Positions 55,125 through 64,000 of a stretch of 64,000 nucleotides of DNA are shown here, in pieces. Both the position numbers and the translations under genes were made by a program. Each line of letters starts with the position of its first letter. Within the stretch, counting starts at the first letter, position 1. Below the pieces are notes generated by a model. The model did not search any database. It had not been told where the DNA came from and saw nothing but the letters and a program-made list of their open reading frames with translations. The stretch is from Pyricularia pennisetigena (Eukaryota; Ascomycota; Sordariomycetes; Magnaporthales; Pyriculariaceae), in assembly GCF_004337985.1 (NCBI RefSeq), contig NC_043741.1, positions 2,235,570 through 2,299,569 of the forward strand, in the 5' to 3' direction.

Positions 55125-55899
55125 TTTTGTGGACTGGAAAAAAAAGATGGTTTGGCTGACGTGAGTAAGGATATTTAAATAACAGTGCAAAGTTGTGTTG
55201 GCTGGCGGGTGAATGGTCAGCGACGAGCGATGAAAACAAGAGCGAGCTTGGAGGAAAGGGAAACAATTTGCTGTAATTATGAAAACTGGGCAAAGTTGCA
55301 AGTTTATTGCTAGGATGCACCCCTGAAAATAAAAGTATTTATATCTAGGGACCGCACGATGCTGGCATAGCAAATATGACCAGGCTTTGAGCTGCCTCCA
55401 CCTAAACAAGATATTTTTGGACATGTCTCGTGCACAATAAATGACAAGTCGTTTAAAGGGAGCCCTGTCGATTAAAGCCAGAATTTCCGTCTACGGCAAC
55501 TGAATTTCTCGGACTCCAAATGAGAAAAACCCAATAGAACTCCGTGGTCAAGCGCGTCAAGGGATTTGGGCCATTTGGCAAGGGAGCTTGCGAAACACCA
55601 GGATTTTTTTTTTTTTTCATAGCCGTCTGAGCAAAAGACTATCAAGACGATGTTCCAAGGGCGACTGCAAAGACGGTATAAGTATAGCTTACCAAAATCA
55701 ACTGACAAAAGAGAGAAGTGGTATTAAGGGAGCAGACTGTTTGCTAATATCTCGCCGAGTTTAAACTGTAACATATTGCCATGGTCTATATATTCCCTTC
55801 TCATTCGCATTGATTCCAGAGTTCACACAATCCATTTTAGCTTCAGCGTCTCTGGTCAACGTCAATGGCTCAGGGGGCTGTCTGGTAATCGACCCAGCA
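55125..55899. other. intergenic, nothing seen
   Basis: Promoter side of the small secreted protein and 3' flank of the P450 gene. Short frames have no motifs. Confidence 0.5.
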
Positions 55900-57632
55900 T
55901 CAACAGCTAGCCGCGTGCAGCCTAACCTTGACTCCCGTCCCGGAGCACATGGTAGCAGTCGCGTCGTGCTTGACATGCACTTCAGGGTCCCAGCTCTCTA
56001 TCCTGTCAAAGCGCTGCAATAGCCTCACGATGACGTATGCAGTCTTGGTCAATGCTGATTGTTGGCCGGGGCAGATTCGAGGTCCTCCGCTGAACTGTTT
56101 TTTTAGGAAGAGCATGAAGCTTATCAGCATGGGCTTCCATCGCCAAAGGGGCAAAACAAACAAACAAAAAAAAAAAGAAGAAAAAAAAAAAAAAAACATA
56201 CCGGTATAAACTCCCACCCGTGCCTTTTACCCTCCCACCTTTCCGGCACGAACCGGTCCGCATCCTCGCCCCAGAGGTCTTTCCTCCGCCCCATGATATA
56301 CGGCGCAAAATAGACCAGCGTGCCCTTTTTGACAAAGACTTTTGACTGGCCATCGGGCCCGCCGCCCCTGGGCAGCGTGGTGTTGCGCCGCGCGAGCCGC
56401 GAGTTGACGGGCACGACGGGGCAGAGGCGCGCCGTCTCGTTGATGACGTGCTGCAGGTACCTGCAGTCCTTGAGGCCCTCGAAGGTGACGACGCGGCTCG
56501 GGTCCCCGGCCGGCCCGCCAAACTGCTCCAGCACGACCTGCCGGAGCTTGTGGTACCGCGCCGGGTCGCGCGCCAGGTTGTAAAACACCCAGCTGATCAG
56601 CGAGGCCGTCGTGTCGCGGCCCGCAAAGAGCACGCCCAGGATCTGGTGCCGCAGCTCCACGGGGTCGGGAAAGTTTTCCGCCAGGGCGTCCAGGAAGATG
56701 TACTTGTCCTTGGCCGCGGGTGGTGATGATGCGTCGTCGGCTGACGGTTGTTTGGGTTTCTCGGCGGCGGCGAGGGATCTGCGCTGCTGCTGACGGGCTA
56801 CGTACTTGTCGATAAAGGCGTGGCAGTCTAGACAGGCCTTTTGGAACCCCCTGGGCCAGATGTAGGGTCCGAATTCGAAGAACTGTCCTCGAATGGCCAG
56901 GCTCTCCATTGCCCGGTCCAGGGCGGCTGCAAAATCGATTTCGTCTCCGTCTCCTGTCGTTTTTTCCGCCCGTAGCGCCTTGAGCTGGGAGCCAACCGAG
57001 GCGCCGCAGAGGTATTCGGTGGACGAATCGAGCGAATATCTAAACATGAGCGTTTGGAGATCCACGTCTGCCGTCCAGCCGTCGGAGCCGGTCTCGAGAC
57101 AGGCCATTATATTCCCAACGTGCTTTTCATCCAAGTCGAGGTCGCCAACCTGATGCCGGGCAAACGACGGCCGGACCAGCGACCGCAGCATCTTCCAGAC
57201 GTGCCCGTCCGTGGTGAAGATGCTGTCGCCGACCAGGGGGCGGGCGATTTCGCGCCTGCTCCGGCCGACCTCAAAGTCGTCAAACTGCTTCGAAAGCATG
57301 GCGTGCACGTTGGCTTCGTCGGCCGTCAGGATGCCGCTGGTGTGGACGATTCGGAAAGCGCAGGTCAGGTTGTTTGGGTTGGAGGGCGTCGACGTTTTGG
57401 CCAGCTGTTCCCGCAGCCACTCGGGCATCCGCATCTGCCGGCGGGCGAGCATGAGCTTGTGCACAATGTCTATGCCCAAGGGACAGATGTAGGGGAAGGA
57501 GGCCGGTGGCTTGCAGCCAAGACGGCGGGCTTCGGCGGCGTTTTGCCATGTCTTGATGAGGGTTTTGGTAAGCAGATAGAGGGTGAATATTCCCACTGCG
57601 GCCAGGGCCATGGAAACGGTCTTGTGTGCCAT
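55900..57632 (-). CDS. cytochrome P450, CYP52-type, two exons
   Basis: Exon 1 is 57632-56202, the intron 56201-56095 (GTATGT...AAACAG, 107 bp, phase 0), and exon 2 56094-55900, giving 541 residues. The N terminus has a membrane anchor (MALAAVGIFTLYLLTKTLI). Motifs: I-helix AGRDTT (337-342), K-helix ETAR (399-402), PERW (463-466), and heme loop FSGGPRICPG (478-487, Cys485 as iron ligand). The intron falls exactly before the heme loop (EFIP|FSGG). [11 protein letters not shown] and the overall pattern place it with CYP52-like enzymes (clan CYP52), many of which omega-hydroxylate alkanes or fatty acids at the ER; the substrate here is unknown. Intron sense strand is poly-T-rich. The next P450, about 4 kb to the right and divergent, is a diverged relative. 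Confidence 0.9.
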
Positions 57633-59890
<2,258 letters not shown>

Positions 59891-59904
59891 CTATGCGTGT
59901 GACA

Positions 59905-60484
59905 ATAGCTTGTCGAGCCAACGGTTGGCCCCTCGGCTACTGTGGGAGCCTTTGCCTTCAGCTCAGCCATTGATGGCGATTCGGTTCTGTACGACACCAG
60001 CAAGGGATCTGCAATTGGCAGCATACCATTTGCCAATGCACTCATGTTATCATCTTTGCCTGACGGCAGAACCTTAGTCGTGGCCGATACGCGGGGCAAT
60101 CTCACCCTCTACAACTCTGAGACTCTGGAACCACTCTATCGAGCTTTGTTTGGCAACGGTCTGCTTCCAGTTTTTGGGCCGTAGGGGATCCAATGGTAGA
60201 GGTGAACGCTCGCAAACACGGGATGCTTCGCCAGCTGCTTTCTCTCTTCCTATGGCGACCTTGTTCTCATGGTTGGAAAGGATGTTACGTCTCTGGGGCC
60301 CACGGCGAAGTTACCCGACAGATCAGTGGAAAACATCATGACTCTTTCTACTAACCGGTCTCTGCTTTGGGCCTCTTGTTCCAACAGGCCTGGATACCTA
60401 TGGCGGGCTATTGCCGACAAGATACAACACTTCTTTCCGCCAAACGACTGGGCTGATTCAAATAGAACTCAAGTCCTAGCCTGA
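59905..60484 (+). pseudogene. frameshifted beta-propeller (WD40-like) remnant
   Basis: The plus frame from about 59915 reads EPTVGPSATVGAFAFSSAID, DSVLYDTSKGSAIGSI, DGRTLVVADTRGNLTLYN and SETLEPLYRALFG, then stops at 60183. A second frame resumes with PMVEVNARKHGMLRQLLSL, and a third from 60269 reads VGKDVTSLGPTAKLPD, ENIMTLSTNRSLLWASCSN and WRAIADKI before stopping at 60482. Three frames in order on one strand point to a single gene broken by at least two frameshifts. The strand-turn pattern suggests WD40 or a related propeller, as found at the C end of fungal NLR (STAND) proteins. No NACHT domain is visible upstream, so that link is speculative. Confidence 0.5.
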
Positions 60485-61778
60485 AGCTTGAGTTTTATTG
60501 TCATATATGGATATGCCATTTGTAAAGCAGTCTGGTAAAAGTTTGATGAATATGTGCTGGCATCTTCTACATGGACTGAGGGCTTGGTTTACATGTTTAC
60601 CATGGCGAATTTGAGGGTACAAGCTTTTTTTCACGATGACGGGGCTTCTTATAGTACATTTGAATCATATAATAATTAGCCCTGTTGTCTTGTAGATGAT
60701 TTAGTCAAACTTCCTAGTGACGCAGTCCGTCTCTTTGATTTGGATAAGGAATGTACAGTCGTATGGCAATGTTTGCCCCGTCACCCTCGGTTTTTTTATC
60801 AGCTACAGAGGCACATTCTGAAATAATTGGTCACCCTATCTAGCACTGCCATTTACTCGGGGAAATACTATCAAATGGCCTGCATACGCGCGTATAAACA
60901 GCTGAGCAATATCTTTCTTGAGCTGGCTGTCATTTAGAATTGGGTGAGTTGAAGGACAAAGCAGAGGACTTGCGAAACTACCTGTAACTCGAGCGCGTTG
61001 TAACAGCATTAGACCGTGGTTGGCAGCCGCTGTGTATGTTGGTCAAAATACATTGATCACATAAAATTACCCAACCCAGCAGCCGACCCCACAGACCAGA
61101 ACGACTGAGTAATTTCACCACTTTACGGTTGGTGCCGCCAGTCGTCCATGACAGTTTTGGTCACGAATTGCATGTCTTGTGTTTCTCCTCCTTGCGGTTT
61201 CCTGTGGAGCCTTCGTTCCGCAAACAACATGAGAGCAAAAGCCAGCCCGATCTGATGTTGACATGTGAGACGTGACAGTTGGTCGCTGCATGCTTTTCGT
61301 TGGTCGAATTCAATCTGAACCGGACGTCCAAACTAGGCCAACAAGGATAACAGCTCGGGTGAACAGCAACAGGTAAAAGAGCCGGAAGAATTGCCCTACT
61401 ATTCTGGTATTATTTTTAGGAACATTGGCCAAGGTTTGGTAAAAGAAAACAGCAAACTTTCCTCGGAGATTGCTCGGGTTCTGCTGCCACGTATAATCTT
61501 TCAAGGGCAAATCATCATGTATTTTTTGGAGATTGTCACGGTATTAGACCCAGGTCGTTTACAAGTTCAGCCCTAGATTGTTATCATAAATCAGAAATAG
61601 AATACGCTCGTATTCGTTTAGAAGGTGGTCTCCAAACCCATCAATCATAGTCAACCATGATGGCAAAATATTTTCAGCCCACGATACATAAACGGAACTA
61701 TCTGCTCCACGCCCGACGAGGTCTATCCTTTGTATCGGCCCAACTTGCCAATTTTCTTTTTTTTTTCTCGCATTAAAG
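60485..61778. other. intergenic, no gene seen
   Basis: 3' flank of the propeller relic and promoter of the plus-strand P450, ending in a pyrimidine-rich stretch (61751-61770) just before its ATG. Confidence 0.5.
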
Positions 61779-62993
61779 ATGCAAATGTTCAACATCACCA
61801 CTACTGTCCAGATCGCTTTGGCAGCAATCGCCTCTGTGTGGATATGGAGGCGCACAAGGCTTTACTATCGGCGCCGGAACCTGAAGCTGATGCACGGCTG
61901 CATGGACGTTCCCGAGATTCCGGATTGGGATCCGATCCTGGGCCTTGGGTTCACGTATAAGTTCGTCACGAGTGACATCAACCAACAGCGGCTCATACAC
62001 AACGTAACTCAGCAGCTCCAGACGTACGGCTATACCCACGCAAGCAAAGTCATGGGACACCGGCTGTTTTTCACGTGCGAGCCCGACAATCTCAAAGCGG
62101 TCCTGCAGGGGCAGTTTGACCATTTCGACAACGAGCTCCGTTCCGTGCCGGCGGGGCATTTCATGGGCAAAGGCATCTTTCTGGCCGACGGCGAGAAATG
62201 GCAACGATCGCGGGCCTTGGTGCGGCCAAACTTTGCCCGAGACCAAGTCGCGGATCTGGGGTCGCTGGAACGCCATTTCCAGATACTCCTCTCCATCCTT
62301 CCCCAGGACGGCTCGGCGGTCGACTTGTCTCCGCTCTTTTTTGCCTTTACCATGGACTCCATCACCGATTTTCTGTTTGGGGAGTCGGTAAAGGCGCTGC
62401 AGGCGCATGCGTCGGCCGGACGGGCCGGTCCTGGCGGTGGTGGCGGTGGTGAAGGCGGAGGTGGCGTCGACGCGAACAGCCCCTGGGACCAGGAGGGGAT
62501 AGAAAAGTTCGCCGAGGCCTGGGAGTACGCGCAGAACGACATGCTGTTCCGCTTCGTGCTCGGGCCCGCTCGCCACGTGTACCAGGACAAAAAGGCCAAC
62601 CGGTGCGTCAAGATGATCCACGACCACGTCGACAGGTACGTGGACGAGGCGATCCGCTTCCGCAACGAGGAGCTCGCGCGGGTCGGCGGCGAAAAGAGGA
62701 CGGGGTCCGACGGGCGGTACATCTTCCTCTACGCGCTGGCGGAGCAGACTCAGGACCGCAGGGTTTTGCGGGACGAGCTGATGAACGTCCTCATGGCTGG
62801 CCGTGACACCACCGCCGCGCTTTTGAGCAACCTGTTCCATACGTTTGCGAGACGGCCGGACGTTTGGGCAAAGGTGAAAAACGAGGTGCTGCACCTCGAG
62901 GGCAGACTGCCGAAATACGACGATATACGCAACATGACGTATCTGCGGTGGTGCATTAACGAATGTAAGCAAATACGGCTCGCCCGATCCCCG

Positions 62994-63033
<40 letters not shown>

Positions 63034-63529
63034 GAGGGATTCCTCTTGTTGTTTTGAGACCTGCAGCGTTGCTAATCTGTCCCGAACCCCTTTTCTCTTG
63101 ACCAACTTTCAAGCTCTACGCCTGCATTCTGTAGTCGGCGTCCTGGGCAAGCAAGCATCGTTCGACACCACTCTACCGCGCGGCGGCGGGCCCGGCGGCA
63201 AGTCGCCCATATTCGTCCCCAAAGGCTCCGTGGTCATGTACAGCATGCTCGCGCAGCACCGGCGCAAGGACCTCTTCGGGGAAGACGCGCTCGAGTTCCG
63301 CCCGGAGAGGTGGGAGACGCTGCGGCCGGGGTGGAACTACGTCCCCTTCAACGGCGGGCCGCGCATCTGCGTGGGCCAGCAGTACGCCTTGACGGAAGCG
63401 TCCTACCTCGTTGTGCGGTTCGCACAGACCTTTGCCGCCGTCGAAAGCCGCGACCCGGAGCCCTGGAGCATCGGGAAACGCCTGTTGACTTGTCCGATGA
63501 ACGGGACCGTCGTCTCGCTCCGCCGCTGA
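61779..63529 (+). CDS. cytochrome P450, CYP52-type, two exons
   Basis: Exon 1 is 61779-62964, the intron 62965-63113 (GTAAGC...TTCAAG, 149 bp, phase 1), and exon 2 63114-63529, giving 533 residues. An N-terminal anchor ([18 protein letters not shown]) precedes basic residues. Motifs: I-helix AGRDTT (340-345), K-helix E395-S-L-R398 rebuilt by splicing, PERW (459-462), and heme loop [10 protein letters not shown] (474-483, Cys481 as iron ligand). A Gly-rich insert ([13 protein letters not shown], about 217-229) sits between the F and G regions. Clan CYP52 by the [12 protein letters not shown] block and overall order; substrate unknown. The intron position differs from that of the other P450, so the two are not a recent duplication. 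The intron contains T and A homopolymers back to back. A second ATG six bases downstream would also serve. Confidence 0.9.
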
Positions 63530-64000
63530 GTGCTTGCGATCCGAACCTCTTGCAGGAGGACGCCCAGGGGCTGAGGCGCCGGCGTCTTGAGTAGCCCTAG
63601 CTGACCGTCCTCTGGCAGTGTTTTTTTTCTTTTTAGCTGTTTTTTGCCAAAGCTGCAGAAAATGAGCCCTTCACCATCTCTGTGTACCTATCGTTTCGAG
63701 TTACTAGAATAGTGATACAGCTCACGTAAAATTTTCAAGTACTGCCAGCAGCCAGTCTGTCAGTAACTCCTCCTGTAACGATTATTGTTATTGCTAATGC
63801 CCTGGTTCTGGGCACAAAACGAGAAAAGTAACCACTGATTCACAAGCAAGATACATGTTTCCATTCCCGTCCCAAAAGTTTTTAAATTGCTCGCTCGCAT
63901 GAAACTATTTATATCCTGAACTGACAGTAAATTTCCCGAATTACATAATTTACTCTAGAACTTACCTAACGAAAAAAGACAAAAAAAAAAAAAAAAAAAA
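63530..64000. other. P450 3' flank ending in poly-A
   Basis: No gene seen. The last 20 bases (63981-64000) are all A, so the window may end at another homopolymer of unknown length. Confidence 0.6.

Overview
The window is nuclear DNA of a filamentous ascomycete. The evidence is short GT-AG introns (57-149 bp), CTAAC/CTAAT-like branch sites, long serine/proline-rich fungal proteins, secreted cysteine-rich proteins, a secreted GH28 protein, CYP52-type P450s and a sharp split between GC-rich gene-dense DNA and AT-rich gene-poor DNA. A plant-associated Sordariomycete, perhaps Magnaporthales, is my inference. I see no tRNA, rRNA or CRISPR. Three N gaps (4111-4144, 22023-22102, 25001-25355) and two stray Ns (11698-11699) sit at or beside homopolymers or microsatellites.

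Region 1 (1-27.5 kb) is GC-rich core. In order it holds a DnaJC28-type DUF1992 protein (cut by the left edge), a secreted His/Asp-rich protein, a secreted beta-propeller, a PIF1-type helicase, an NADPH-dependent MDR alkenal reductase, a 1297-residue low-complexity protein, a four-exon C2H2 zinc-finger protein, a helical unknown, an MFS sugar/quinate-type transporter and a GH28 polygalacturonase-like protein whose catalytic residues are mostly replaced.

Region 2 (27.5-35.1 kb) is more AT-rich. It holds a small zinc-ribbon-like ORF, a MITE with perfect 22-bp inverted termini, a four-exon half-size ABC transporter of the HMT1 type, a decayed relic of a second ABC gene, and a member of an unnamed fungal family. 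A 974-residue coiled-coil protein follows (35.4-38.3 kb).

Region 3 (40.9-55.2 kb) is a mostly AT-rich island in which every recognisable gene encodes a predicted secreted protein. These are a remote enterotoxin-A/ADP-ribosyltransferase-like protein, an unknown secreted protein, a 77-residue knottin-like protein, a two-exon cyanovirin-N-homology (CVNH) lectin, an eight-cysteine protein and a 71-residue protein with a second MITE copy 14 bp past its stop codon. The layout fits an effector-type compartment, which is inference.

Region 4 (55.9-63.5 kb) holds two diverged CYP52-type P450 genes, facing away from each other, on either side of a 529-bp pure poly-A run and a frameshifted beta-propeller relic. 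Spliced models below were built by hand. Their frames join and their protein motifs are restored across each junction, but no transcript data were available.
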